Source of the DNA: Liolophura sinensis
Lineage: Eukaryota > Mollusca > Polyplacophora > Chitonida > Chitonidae
DNA: 64,000 bases
NCBI RefSeq assembly: GCF_032854445.1
Contig: NC_088303.1
Span: 30,795,265-30,859,264, forward strand
Reading direction: 5' to 3'
Positions 1 to 11,807 of this stretch are shown here, one piece after another. The translations under genes were made by a program, and so were the position numbers. The notes under the pieces were generated by a model. That model was not told the origin of the DNA and ran no database searches. It saw only the letters and a program-made list of their open reading frames with translations. Every line of letters begins with the position of its first letter. Positions within the stretch are counted from its first letter, which is position 1.

Positions 1-534
1 CGTGTTTAATGAATGATAAGAGATCTGGTAGAATGCTTCTCTGTGTCAATAAATAAATCGGGTTATGTTCTTCTTATAATACATGACAAAACTTGTTGTC
101 TTGGTCAATAAAAGGAATATCTTGCATGGTTATTCCAAATGCTACAAAGCACTACAGCATGCAGAGAAAAAGCAAGAGGAGTTCTGTAAGTTTAGCATGA
201 GAATTTGTTAATATATATATGGTAATAACGCAAGGTAGTTACCGTGAAGTAGAATGGGTACTATTTTCCAATGATACCGTGAATACATATGTGTGTAATA
301 TCAGATGAGTCAAATGCCGTAAATACAATCCGTAACATTTTAAACGCTGACAGGCCTTTTCGTCATACACAATATCTTGTTACAAAGCAAGACAAGATAT
401 AAAAGTATCATAGTTACGCCTTTACTGCACCTGTTATATTAAAACCGTGATATCTTAGCTCCGAGTTAAGTGGGAAAAGATAAATACGTACAAAGGGCAT
501 GGTCCTGCATCTTAAAGGCTGTCGTTGTAAATAA

Positions 535-890
535 TAATTAATGGCTGATATCTCTGTCAAAATTTTAGGAAACTTTGAATGGAAGCGCTTGATTGTAAAG
601 GTCTGATTTAGATTCAGCAGCAATGTTTTACGACGTAGATCGAAACTGTTGCTGTTATTACATATATGCTTCCCTGTATGCCACTATGGACGAGATATGT
701 ATACATCATATGCAAGACTTTCTGGGATATTGCCATCCATAAATCAAAATTAAAGATAGCTCTCTTGTCATGCCATCGACGCGAGAGCAAGCTCCAGTCG
801 TTTTTATAAATACCTGCATACAAACGAATCTAGATAGAAGGTGACATCTGATTGAGCAGCAGTCTCCTTTACTTCCAGTGTATTGGTTTA
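535..890 (-). pseudogene. Degraded reverse transcriptase fragment, Penelope-type (tentative)
   Basis: Read on the minus strand, this contains broken pieces of the same protein that is better preserved at 58.5-59.0 kb. Shared pieces include LLSRRWHDKR...FNFD (LLSRRLYDKRDNFNFD in the better copy) and TIKRFHSKFPK (SIKRLHSKFLK). The pieces lie in different frames, so the copy carries frameshifts and deletions and cannot be functional. DNA similarity to the 58.5 kb copy is visible by eye, for example around 700-790. The catalytic YIDD segment is not present. The Penelope assignment is from memory of the family; the homology between the two window copies is seen directly. Confidence 0.6.
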
Positions 891-1039
891 TTTTTCTTTC
901 ACTGCCTTGTTTATACACGGATTTTGTAGTGTCATGCGATATAGCGTTTGGCGAATGTAAAGGAGTAGGCTTTTTTGAAGTTGATTACTTTTCAACATTA
1001 ACACTCAACATTGTAGTACTGTTCACATTTGAATATTTA

Positions 1040-1255
1040 GCCTCCGTGGCCTTATGGTTAGCGTGCCAGCGCAACTCAATAACCTAGCAGCCTCTCACTA
1101 ATGCGGTCACTGTGAGTTCAAGTCCGCTCATGCTGGCTTACTCTAGGGTCGTAAATGGAAGGGCCTGCGACCAACCTGGGGATGGTCCGGCCTTTGTGCT
1201 GGCCGCCGTCATATATGTGAAATATTCCTAAAACACCAATCAAATAAATAAATTC
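1040..1255 (+). mobile_element. tRNA-derived SINE, family 1, near full length
   Basis: Starts with the tRNA-like head gcctccgtggccttatgg, has the B-box-like gagttcaagtcc, a central domain (gctggccgccgtcat) and the tail aaaacaccaatcaaataaa. It is diverged and has small internal deletions. Confidence 0.85.
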
Positions 1256-2842
1256 GTGAATAGGTAAATGTTGGCTAATAGGGGAGGGCAATTAGTATCC
1301 AGTGAGATCTGGCTTGGCGCCAAAAGAACACAGCTAGATATTCGTATACCAACATACCGTCAGCCAACATTTGGGTAAATATTTACAAGAACTTGCAATT
1401 TCCAAACCAACGTTTAACACGAACCACCCAAAAATCTCAAAGAATATAAAGTACACAATTGGAACGAATTCATACAAAGAGAAGCATTTAACAGTTTTTA
1501 ATGATGGTGGAAACACGCAAGAAATATTGTATGCGAATATTATTACATCAGTATCCGAATCGTGTTTCATGTTATTTTAAAAGTTGTCGATACCTATATG
1601 CTGTTGATGTTCCGTGCCGATGAATTTCACGCATCAGGGTTGATGTCTTCTAAACTGCTATCGAATGTTTTGCCAGCGACAGAATTAGTAGAATGTGAGG
1701 TCGATGGCACGCTTATGTTTACCTCCTCTACCACTACTTTGTAATAATAGTATTTGCCGATAAAAAATATATCAATGGCACTTTGTCCGTCAGGACGCCA
1801 ACATATTTCTGATGGAGTTTTCAAGGACGTCTTGCACATTTGTTTTTTCACAAGAATTTGAACTGTGGAATTGGTTTTCATCTTAAGTTAATATTCGCTA
1901 TAGGTTTAGCCAATCACCACGACCACATGCTTCATCCTAGCGGCGTTTTCACAACTGCTTCCAGTACTACCATATGCATGTGAATCAGTCTATTTCATTT
2001 CTTTATAATTATGATTTTCTGTGTTTCCTGTGTTTTTTGTATTTGTAATTTTGCAACATAACTTGTAGACAAACTGCATGTTATGGCAATTTTACAGACG
2101 ACTTCTAAAAGGAAAGAGCGTTTGAAACGAAGTAAACACCGTTAGAAAGGCAGTTAAAACCTATTTCTCGGAACACCTTTGCTTACATGTATGTATTTTT
2201 CTCTGCAATCGGAATGTAATTTGAGTTTCATGGACTATATGGCTAATGCATGTCATCAAAGACGCCGCACAGACCTTTTTCTATCCATAAAACTAGAACT
2301 TGATGTCCAATTCTATGTTTTATTCACAGGCACACATTGCATGAGTAAAGGTCAATCTGTATTTTATTCCGACCTGAACATAAAGGTGTGGCTAAAGTAT
2401 TGATTTTTTCATTGATGACATACATCATCAAATATGGTCAATAAAACCCACTTTACATTGTGAACATTTGACAGCAATTAATTCGGTGAAAAATAATCTA
2501 AAACAGGAAGTAAAGGACATCTTCCTTTTGACACTCTCTTCATTGGCAATGTTTTTATGACAGTCATTTTTATGACTTAATTATATTATAATAACACATA
2601 ATTTTCGCACAAATGAGTTCTAAACTACTACTAAAGACATACCCAAAGCTTCAAAAGGGGCGGGCACTGGCCGCATGGCTAACATCTCAATGTTTGTCAA
2701 TTGCTCAGACACAAGAGTAACTCTAGACAAATACATCAAAAGACAAATAGATAAAGTGACGTCAAATACATTGCTGTCAACATCATCGCATTCTGTTTCT
2801 GCTTCAGCCAATGTGCTATTATAGTGTGTTTAACCTTTATGG
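1256..2842. other. No recognisable gene
   Basis: AT-rich sequence with only short ORFs. One minus-strand ORF at 2620-2811 starts with an acidic stretch (MAEAETECDDVDSN), but nothing around it supports a gene. No repeat was recognised. Confidence 0.5.
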
Positions 2843-2975
2843 TATCGATAAATAGTGGTATTTATCGATATCGCTAATTCATTAATTGATATCGCTTATG
2901 CAGTTTTTGAAATCGATAAATCTTTTATCGATATAGATGAATAGCACTGTTTATCGATATCGATAAATACCACTA
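2843..2975. repeat. TATCGATA-rich inverted repeat
   Basis: Five copies of the palindromic octamer TATCGATA (2843, 2863, 2926, 2952, 2958; the last two overlap). A perfect 21-base inverted repeat has arms at 2853-2873 and 2955-2975, containing agtggtatttatcgatatcg and its reverse complement. Imperfect variants (atcgataaa, attgatatcg) fill the space between. It may be a hairpin-forming element or a cluster of binding sites. In insects TATCGATA is the DREF site, but that function cannot be assumed here. Confidence 0.7.
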
Positions 2976-4421
2976 GTAATCGATATTGATAAATCATTTT
3001 TCGATTAAATGTTAATTTGGCATCTCTTACATATAATGATCCTCGTATCCTTTCCACAGTATTCAGACTTCTCCCTCTGTAATGAAACTTACTGCCTAGT
3101 ACGGATTGCTGTCCTAACAGTTCACAGAGTTCAACCTGCTTAACTGTTAGTTAAAAATCACAGGTGGCATATTTCTCAGAACCGCGTTTTATTTTTATTA
3201 CAAATGATACTTCAAAATAATACAGTTCTACATTCTACATTTTTGACTGAAAGTTCGGAAATTGTCGTGCTTCTTAATATCTTGTGTTTACGATGATTTA
3301 AAACTTTGGTGCGGCATTCTGCCAAACCGTAGCCCATAGCTGTGTGCATCTCTGGAACCAGGTTGGAAGTGGCAACTCATATCAACCAGTTAGTGAGATT
3401 AATGGGACATCGCAGTCTAAGGTCTTGTTTTCTCACTTCTTATCTTCAGTGCCCGTATGTGACTTGTAGTTTTCAAAATCTGCCCCCTTGTCATTTCTTC
3501 GTCAACGAAAATCAGTCTGTGATTGGAAATTTGCTTGTGTCACTTTGCTTTTGTCGGCCTCGGACAAGTTTAATGAGAAACTGTAAAAGAAAAAGTGATT
3601 TAATAGATTTCTTTGCTGACTTTCCAGAAATAGATGCAAATTTAAACTTTCAATAGACGCTAATTGTTTTCTGTTGTGAATTCTGTTGTCATTTTAACAG
3701 AATAATTTATACATTAACAGGTAATCCGTCTAACATTTAGCCAGTCTTCAGACCAAATGCCAACTAATCTTCTGGCATGCAGCGTAATTCAATCAATAAA
3801 TAGCACCTCTTAAAGGAAATTGGCCCGTTAGAAGCTGAAGTAGATTGCAAATCTTTTGTGATGTTAACAGCTCCATTCAGTTTTTGTCGCGGAATTGGCA
3901 CTTACAGTGTAAATAACAATCTGCATTTTTTTCTTAAGCACAAGGGGCAGTGGTTGCTGATGGCGCAACTTTTATTGCTTTAATCTGTTTTATATTAGCT
4001 TATCCGCCGTGTTGTATAGGACAAAATTTTTTTTCTCTATTGATGTAAAAGACAGTTTAAAAGTTTTATCCCAACTAACAATTTAGAATAACTGTAATGG
4101 GAAGAAATCAAAACAAAGCCCCCAAAAAGTGATCAAATGTCAGACGCGAGTGTACAAGACTTCAACATGCGTTTACAATTTTTTATATGGTTAAACGAAA
4201 AATAACGTTCGAAACCGATGTACAATTTATTACCTCAACAAAATTCGTATAATCGTTTATAAGTCGTTAACCATGATAGCGGTTCTAGATTATTAATCCA
4301 AAGAACAGTTTCCAATATATGCGCTTAAATTCTAAGATAAAGTCATGTTAAAGGGAATCATCCAAAAGCAGAAAGACGCAAGGAATTTTAAGTGCATAAA
4401 TTTAATCGTGTCCACAAGCTC
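2976..4421. other. No recognisable gene
   Basis: Contains an unrecognised 104-residue plus-strand ORF (3342-3656) without convincing splice or family signals. The rest is AT-rich. Confidence 0.45.
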
Positions 4422-4545
4422 GCTTCCTCTCAGGACGTGCGTGGGCAGGCCTGCAGCAACCTGCGGATGTTCGTGGGTGTCCCCCGGGCACTGCTTGATT
4501 TTCTCCCAAAATAATGTTTGCCGACCTGATATAAATGAAATAATC
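4422..4545 (+). mobile_element. Family 1 SINE fragment (central part)
   Basis: Matches the central domain: gcttcctctc, gcagcaacctgcggatg, cccccgggcactgc, then a diverged continuation. Head and tail are missing. It accounts for the middle of a 133-codon ORF that overlaps it. Confidence 0.7.
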
Positions 4546-6290
4546 ATGTCCGATGCAGGTTTATACACTGACGTTAACCAAAACTACAAAGTATCTCTGT
4601 TGCCTTTAAATTCAACTGCTCATATATCCAACATGGTGATTTTAATCGACATGATGCAAAAGTACAGAACGAACCCAAATAACTTACCACCAATAATTAG
4701 CCATGAATTCTTCCAGTCATGGCAAACCTTTAAGATCAAATCATAATACATCATTCAGATCTATACATGTTAAAAGATGTCTGAGGTGAATATTGCCGAG
4801 GTATATGAAATTACGATGAAACAAAGAGCCAGGGCCTAAAAAGAATGGTGAGCATACTTATTAGTTATACAGCCTTAAAGAACACAGAATAAAGGCTTTT
4901 GACAGAAAATCCTCGAGGAACTAGTTTCTCATTTATTGTCACTCAAAGGGTCCGAGAAAACAGCTTAATATTCAAACGATGGTTTTGAGCCAGAGCTTTG
5001 TGTATACCCACCCTGAAACCATAGCTTTTCTTGTTTTAATGGATGCATCTGCTGAATGGTCCTTAAAACCAAGTATTTCAAGCAAAACAAAAAATATGGA
5101 TGCGACGTCACTGATGACCTTCTGGGTCACAACACACCACCGAAATCGTAAACGTTTGTCTGTGTCCAGACTCGGTTGAAAAACCATTTTACTCGCTTGG
5201 AAAAATTTAAGAAAAACACATCGGACTATCTCCTAGACAGTGTTATTGGTCTTTTATCTGATATATACATTATTTTTGTGTCTTTTAGCCTTTAAATCAG
5301 GACAGAAAGATCACCAAATTGGACTCTCTCCATAGAGTTCATATGTTTATCAATTAAGTTATTATGGATAACAATTTACCTTTCTGCTTTATTGCCTTTT
5401 ATGACAGATCTTTTCGTTAGTTCGTTTGCACAAATACTCCAATTTTGCAACACACGTTAAATTTTACGCTTTGAAACAAACATGCGTGCTGTTTAGTATG
5501 GTTGCCATGATACTGCTACTTCCTGGAACAGACAGGCAGATAAATAGATGTCTAATGCATCAGAATTCCAGGCAACTGCCTTGATAAGGCCACCGCAGTT
5601 GTTTGCATAACACACATCGTACTTCTCGCTGTCTGGACACGAACAAACGTGTACCATTCCGATAATCTTACTGATGAGTATCAATTATCATTGTACACAG
5701 TTTGTCAGTCATATCACGATTCTGTCTTAATATCTTCAAAATGACAAGAATTATTGAATGGTTTCTATTTTGTTGTCATTTAAAATCATCATACATTTAT
5801 CGTATGTATGTGGACGCTTTACGGCATCATGGAAAGGAATTTCGAAATTGGAATAAATAATGCGACGTCTATCATAATTTGTTTACAGTTAAGGGAGATC
5901 CGCAACGACTTTATTTTCATACTGAATCTTCCCAACACAATATTTATGCTGTTTTAGTCTGTAAACTTCAATTAAAAATATTATGTTCACTAGTTCCGTT
6001 TAAAAATTCATTAAAGTTGGACCGTCGGCCTATATTGTCGACAGCCCAGCCTTGCCGGGTGGTGTCATGCCATGAAGACCTGCCGGTATTAAGCCCTGCA
6101 CAGCGTTTACAAATCCAAGCATTACTCACGCTTTTCCAGAAGCCATGGTATGAATTCGTCCATAAACATCCCAACGTGTACAGCTCTTAATTATAGCAAT
6201 CTGAAAGTCATACAGTTAAGCAATCATACACTAAATATTAGTAAAAATAACGGAGTTGTATTGGATCGTTGAAAAGCACGTACAACACAT
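4546..6290. other. No recognisable gene
   Basis: Mostly AT-rich sequence. A minus-strand ORF at 5493-5684 is cysteine-containing and follows an acceptor-like ttcgtgtccag. A plus-strand ORF at 5879-6190 was not recognised. Neither is supported well enough to call. Confidence 0.4.
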
Positions 6291-6301
6291 ACATGTATAT
6301 A

Positions 6302-6573
6302 GGGGCCTCCGTGGCTCAGTTGGTTAGCGCGCTAGCACAGCGTCATGACCAAGGAGTCTCTCACCAATGCGGTCGTTGTTCAAGTACAGCTCATGCTGGC
6401 TTCCTCTCCGGCCGTACGTTGGAAGGTCTGTCGGATGGTCATGGGTTTCCCACGGGATGGTCATGGGTTTTGCCCGGTCTCCTCCCACCATAATGCTGGC
6501 CGCCGTCGTGTAAGTGAAATATTCTTGAGTACGGCGTAAAACACCAATCAAATGAAAAAATAAATAAATAAAT
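6302..6573 (+). mobile_element. Full-length family 1 SINE with target-site duplication
   Basis: This is a good type copy for the window. In order it has: head ggggcctccgtggctcag; the tRNA-like stem gttagcgcgctagc; the degenerate B-box gttcaagtacagc; the central domain ending ggccgccgtcgtgtaag; 'gagtacggcgtaaaacacc'; and a tail of aaataaataaataa. An 11-base flanking repeat (acatgtatata at 6291-6301, acaagtatata at 6574-6584, one mismatch) marks the insertion. An internal direct duplication of gggatggtcatgggttt lies near 6433-6470. Confidence 0.92.
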
Positions 6574-6584
6574 ACAAGTATATA

Positions 6585-7256
6585 TGATATGATGTCCGAT
6601 TTTCGCTCCATGGAATCTGAGACGGTTTCGCAGTCCACAGAATATAATTTTGTAAAGACAAGAAAAACAATACCGGCTGTGGCACAATGAATCATCTATT
6701 CCGGTCAGCGTATTGCGAGTGGCAGTGATGGGAACACTTTGTCGCTCAACACAGGTGAAAGTAGCATTCGAGCTAATGTTTTATGTTTTCATAAAAGTAT
6801 CACCTGCACAGATAAATAAAACTTGAATTATATTGAATGGAAACAGCTACTGTAACTCATAGAAATGCCAATTTAAATTTTGCCTGGGTTCCCTAAACGA
6901 GCATCAGGGTACGGCATGCAGCGCTTCCTCACGTGCCCACTGTGGCCTGCAGACAAAACTGAGTTTTGGCCGTCCTGCAGTCTCGTGGTCGTTGTAGGGC
7001 AGAGATTTGAGGCTCTCTACAGTTAGTCACCGCCAGCTGTTTCAAACAAGCAAGTAACTTATCAGCTTCTGCATTCCTGGAGTGAAAGCCTAGACTTTTG
7101 TTTTTCATTTGACTTTATTGTTGGATGTACTGCTCGTCCGACATTTTCGTGGATAAATTAGCAAGTCTCATGCGACTACGATCTGGTCCGTAATCAAAGG
7201 CAGGGTGTTTTTATGAGATCTGGTCGATATTTTCTCAATCTGTGACATTTTTGGGC
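6585..7256. other. No recognisable gene
   Basis: Unique-looking sequence with no ORF or repeat that I recognise. Confidence 0.5.
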
Positions 7257-7409
7257 AATGTATGTAACTTTACAGTATACTGCATTGTATTACTACAGTC
7301 ATAAGCCATACATGGGCATGGAATAATCTCGAAATGTATGTAACTTTACAGTATACTGCATTGTATTACTACAATCATAAGCCATATATGGGCATGGAAT
7401 AATCTCGAA
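7257..7409. repeat. 76-bp tandem duplication
   Basis: Two head-to-tail copies with a period of exactly 76 bases (tatgtaactttacagtatac starts at 7261 and again at 7337). Only about two bases differ, so the duplication is recent. Confidence 0.95.
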
Positions 7410-7696
7410 TAATGGTATAGCGTTTGTCTACTGTGGTCTGTGCTGTACACAACGAGAAGCTCCAAACGTTTGTCGGGTATGTATCGCCGTCACAATGCCC
7501 AGGGTAGATCAATCGTACTGGGGTTTATTTTCTGATGTTTGATCAACAAATTCCACTGATTTTCTTCCTGTTACGACGCTTTAAATGATCGGAATAGATT
7601 TAGAGGACATCAGACTGTCTGTCTGCAGTTTGGCAGGCTCAGAGCTGAGGATCTGTAAGAGTTACGTCTATCTCACCAGTTTTTATTAAGTCTTAG

Positions 7697-7846
7697 TGTT
7701 TTAACACTCTTCAAAGGTGTTCCTATTCCAGCTCCATTAAAATTATTACATTTATTTTAACTCTGTTCCAGATGTTGGTTTAAGATGTTGGTTAACCAAC
7801 TTTTAATGGATTTTGAATGGGAACTCTTTGGCGAGTGATAAAACAT
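7697..7846. mobile_element. MITE-like hairpin element
   Basis: Arms of about 48 bases at 7697-7745 and 7800-7846 are imperfect inverted copies. The left reads gttttaacactcttcaaagg...tccattaaaa. The reverse complement of the right reads gttttatcactcgccaaag...tccattaaaa. Non-coding, with short TA-rich flanks, this fits a small non-autonomous DNA transposon. A second, tiny hairpin (ttacact...agtgtaa) lies at 7899-7923. Confidence 0.6.
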
Positions 7847-7923
7847 TAATGGTATTTTAAAGTGCAGTCTCGCCTTGTGATTTTTACAGTGCTAAATGTT
7901 ACACTTTAGTTTTAAGAGTGTAA

Positions 7924-10760
7924 AATAAAACCGGAACATTTTTTTGTCTGGCAACAACAACATCGTTTCTGTCAGAACACAACAGTATATAATGAGGCCC
8001 ACTTAGGACCAACACTGACAGTCAAGGAATCGCTCGGTTTTATTGAAAGAGCTTAAATTACTCTAATACATTATATTCATTTGCGCTGTTACTGTGAAAA
8101 CCTCTAAGCTCGGTCATTAAGAAATTATCTCCACCTGGGCTGTTTATACCAGCATTCCAGCAATTTGCGCTCTCATTATTTTCAGTCTTAGAAAAAGTTA
8201 TACGAAAATGTAGTTTATTAACTCCGTCGTGCGAATCCATCGATGCATTGTTGCAAAAATGTAAATTTCATTATCTATGATCTATTCATAATCCTAGCAT
8301 CAAAAAACCTTGATTACTGTTTTATCAGTGAATGTAATGCAGACAAATGTTTTAAGTGTATGGTGAGTTTAATGAGTTGATAATATACTTTGTCAATGAC
8401 GTCATAACGATTTGTTCCGGGCCATAAAATAGTAACACATTGAATGTTAGATCGACAGTTTCATACACAGGCACACATTACCTGAATACAATTTACAAGA
8501 AATTTATTCATAAATGAACATAAATGTGCAGAAAACATTGTATACGGTCAATGGCGACACATTTGTGTGATATTAAAGTGTACAACTTAACGGTAACCAC
8601 ATTTGGAAAACAAGATAAGCATGGAACCTGGAGTAATTTATAACTTGACATTAGTTCTTTGCGCAAGAAAACCACCCTAAGCATATATGGGATGGTTACA
8701 TAACGTATAGTTGCCTTTTGTGAAGATACTACGTAACTCTGTCGTAGCTGAACACTTGTCGAGGTATCCAATCGTACCTCAACCGCTGAGCTGTCTGATC
8801 CAGCGTCTTAAGACATAATTCGTAAACTCAAACATAACTTCAGTTAAAATGTTTGTCCCCAGGGAGATTAAAAAGTTGGAAACTGATTATTCACCGAAGA
8901 ACAATGTATCAAGCACAATTTGAGTTCTTCCCTGTTCTTAGTTTGTCTTGATAAGTTAAGTTGCTTGATAAAATGTCATCTCATGCGTTGACAGGGGCCC
9001 CTATTCTTTTCATTGGAGCAAATAGATTTTCTGTTTATGAAACTGTTCGGATCCGACTGTTGATCATTGGCAAATGCACTTCCAATATAATCTACTCATC
9101 ATGCACTTTGTCGCAAATGACACAGGAAGTCCATACAGAAGAGTTCGTATTGGCTCTTGCTGCCTGCATTAGTAGAGTGGATTTTGGTCAGCTTATCGGT
9201 TCAAGTGTTATGAAACAAACTCGACAGAGTAACCACCAATAACGATAACTGCATAAGTCATCACTTATATTGTAGCCATCTGCATGGAATTCTGCTTGTG
9301 CATAATCAGACCATTTCTGTCCCCTCATTTCTTCGTTAACACGAGCAATTTGGATAAAACGCAATTGGCAGGATTCCCTGGATGATAGCAATGACCGATG
9401 TTGATGCCCCTCTCTTGGCCATTTTAAACATCTTTATTCCTCCCATTAGCTAAAGTGTTTTAAAAAATGATGCGGGTACTAAATCAAAACTGAATATGAC
9501 AACGTATTTCACGCGAGAATCCTGATAGCTGCTTAATTGTGGAGGTAGACCCAACATCCATTTGCTGTGTTTTTAGCTTCTTCTGTCGGAAACTCCTTGA
9601 CCAGTGAAGTCCTGTGGTCAAATCTGGCTCTTGTTGATTGGGCTGCGGGTTTACGTCACGATGTTACGTTAAATTCTTCCAAATAGGCCTTTTCGACCTG
9701 TCAATCAAGAACATGCATTTGACCAATCATGAGCATTATCATATACTTATGGCCGTTACCAAACTGATACAGAGGCATCCTATATTTTTCCGTATAGGAT
9801 GGTTCGTATATGCATTTTCTGAAAACAGAGACTACTTTCAACGTTTACATTCAAGTGCCCTCTGCCGGAAAAGCCCTGAACTAACATCAAAATTTGGTGT
9901 GACCAAACTTCAAAAAACAACAACATTAAATTGTAAATTAAATACATTTAATGGTCTTGGTTTTAATACACCAAGAAACGACACGCCTGTTCCCTACAGC
10001 TTGGGCGAAATTATGTAACTTTCAAGACCAAAACTGCCCAAACTTTGTCCGCGGCTACCAAATTAACTTGTTCTACACATCAAGCATGGTTACCAACGCG
10101 ACGTCGCGACATTTATTAAAGCTCACTCAAAATATGACTGACCTTCTTGGTGAAAATCTTTAACTTTGTCCCGTGAGCAAACTAAACACAAGGTCGGGCA
10201 GATAAATATTCACATACACTCGATGATCTGATCTCGTGTCACTCAGGGTTGAATAAATTTGTCACATGAATCCAAAATTTAGGCCTACCGTTCACATGGA
10301 GTCGGCATCTTTCATCTTCCCATCTTCTGAATGTAAACAGTAAAAATAGCACATATATTCGGCGCTTACACACTCACGACAGTCGTGAGTGGTTTCATCA
10401 CTAATTTCTACTGGTACGCTATGATCAATTTTCACAACTCGTTTTGAAAATTTTCAGTGGAGTCACCGAAGCTACAGCTACAATCGACCGCACGAGAATG
10501 ATATTTTCAATAAACGCAGACTTTATATCACTGTTGTAGAATCAAACTACTTAACTTTGCTGAAATAACCCACGTCTCTCTCAGGTGACTGAGCGTGAGG
10601 GATTCCCGTAGCGTAGGGATTTGACCGCATTTCGTGAAGTGGCGATCTTGTAATAGTCTAAGCTGGTGAATGTAGCTCCCACGACTGTTATGCAATTCAC
10701 TGGCCACAAAAATGTTGCAACTATAAATAATTACGCTGTTTTTTTTCTCATGGTATGCAG
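7924..10760. other. No recognisable gene; putative intron sequence at the right end
   Basis: Several ORFs of 60-126 codons occur (for example 8508-8771 minus, 8961-9242 plus, 9638-10018 plus). None shows family motifs, paired splice sites or repeated support. If the candidate exon at 10761 is real, the right part of this stretch would be its upstream intron. Confidence 0.4.
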
Positions 10761-11033
10761 GAAAAAATGAGCTACATCATTTCAAATGCACCAGTCACAA
10801 AACCTTCCGCTGCGAGCGTAACTCTTCTTCCCCAACCCTGTACATCCACAGAAATTGATGCAGCTGTCCCATCATCTTCTACAGTACAGAATGATCTGTT
10901 TGTTTCACAGAATTTCACACACAATGTAAACCATGCCACTAGAACATGTACAACTGCCGATATTTTCCAGGGTGCATCCTTCTCAAATTGCACGTTCCAC
11001 CTCAATTTCTGCCACGGATCAGCTGCCCATTAA
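10761..11033 (+). CDS. Candidate terminal exon of an unrecognised gene
   Basis: A strong 3' splice site precedes the segment: a T-rich tract followed by catggtatgcag ending at 10760. From there an open frame in phase 0 runs 90 codons to TAA at 11031-11033. A poly(A) signal AATAAA lies 75 bases downstream (11108-11113). The peptide is rich in Ser, Thr and Ala (AASVTLLPQPCTSTEIDAA) and ends with FQGASFSNCTFHLNFCHG, a beta-prone tail. Base composition is richer in GC than the flanks. I do not recognise the family. No partner exon upstream could be identified, so this could be a chance ORF or a remnant of a mobile element's last exon. Confidence 0.35.
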   Translation, partial: EKMSYIISNAPVTKPSAASVTLLPQPCTSTEIDAAVPSSSTVQNDLFVSQNFTHNVNHATRTCTTADIFQGASFSNCTFHLNFCHGSAAH

Positions 11034-11107
11034 CTTTGTTGACAAACTCTTTCAAGAACTCACAGAGACTTCAGCAAATTTAAAGAACTTTCAGTCATCC
11101 ACATGTA

Positions 11108-11113
11108 AATAAA
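11108..11113 (+). promoter_or_regulatory. Possible poly(A) signal
   Basis: AATAAA 75 bases after the stop of the candidate terminal exon. AATAAA is common by chance in this AT-rich sequence, so it only supports the exon call weakly. Confidence 0.3.
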
Positions 11114-11568
11114 TCACTTCTTCACTTCTAAAATTTGGTGGTTAACCTGATTTTTTCTAGCGCACTTTACAGCTGCTGTACTCAATTTAAAAATGCCACT
11201 TGTCAGGTTTGAGATGATGTTTATATAAACGTTACAGTTCTTGCATTCAGATAACATCTGTGTTTCGAAAAGCCAGCTATACTTACTTGATGTTGTATGA
11301 ATAATATTTCCACGGTTTTTCGAGTCTTTGTTTTATTTTATTTTCTTTGTTTATTTTCATTTTTTTATCCAATCTTTGTGTCTTCTGCGGTGGTCAACTA
11401 TTTTGAAATATGCTATATTTAAAACGAAATCCATGTGGGCGTAATAGTTTGTGAGCGTTATGACGGCCTTTGCACTACCTGACACTATACGCTAAACAAA
11501 GTAGTCTGAAGAAATATCTGGATTTTATGCCCCCCAAAGTAGTGTCAATAGAACGTATATGATAAACA
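11114..11568. other. No recognisable gene
   Basis: T-rich, AT-rich spacer. Nothing recognised. Confidence 0.5.
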
Positions 11569-11733
11569 GATTATCATTACACTGTGCAGATCTGCATCGT
11601 CGCATCTGCTCTCGTTCTCTGCGGTTTCATCGCCGTATCGGCCTCGCCCTGCGGGCTCGGTCGATACGGCGACGCAACCGCAGAGAACTCGAGCAGATAC
11701 GACAATGCAGATCAGCACAGTGTGATGATAATC
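11569..11733. repeat. 165-bp GC-rich palindrome (long hairpin)
   Basis: The left arm (11569-11640, starting gattatcattacactgtgc) and the right arm (11662-11733) are each exactly 72 bases. They pair with 8 mismatches and no indels (64/72). The loop, 11641-11661, can itself pair through gccc/gggc. The arms are clearly richer in GC than the AT-rich flanks. Because the arms are inverted copies, ORFs on both strands encode look-alike peptides (GRYGDATAENSS and GRYGDETAENES), which is a consequence of symmetry and not evidence of coding. It could be a foldback or MITE element, or a source of double-stranded RNA; no family was recognised. Confidence 0.95.
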
Positions 11734-11807
11734 TCTATGTATTGTTGCAAATACATGTTGGCCTAGCTGATGTCCCGCACATTGGTTACAAATGTTCAAT
11801 CTTTCTA

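Noticed and set aside
3342-3656. 104-codon ORF with scattered cysteines
   Set aside because: No recognisable domain, signal peptide or splice context.
4345-4746. 133-codon plus-strand ORF
   Set aside because: Its middle is a SINE fragment and the rest shows no family motif.
6302-6375. tRNA-like sequence with A-box
   Set aside because: It is the head of a SINE; the cloverleaf and B-box are degraded, and the same head is repeated through the window.
6324-6695. 123-codon minus-strand ORF and its neighbours
   Set aside because: They lie on a family 1 SINE; similar ORFs recur wherever that SINE occurs (20921-21280, 23359-23598, 34652-34880, 60076-60258, 62045-62247).
9638-10018. 126-codon ORF
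   Set aside because: No motif, no splice signals and an irregular composition; expected by chance in a 64 kb window.
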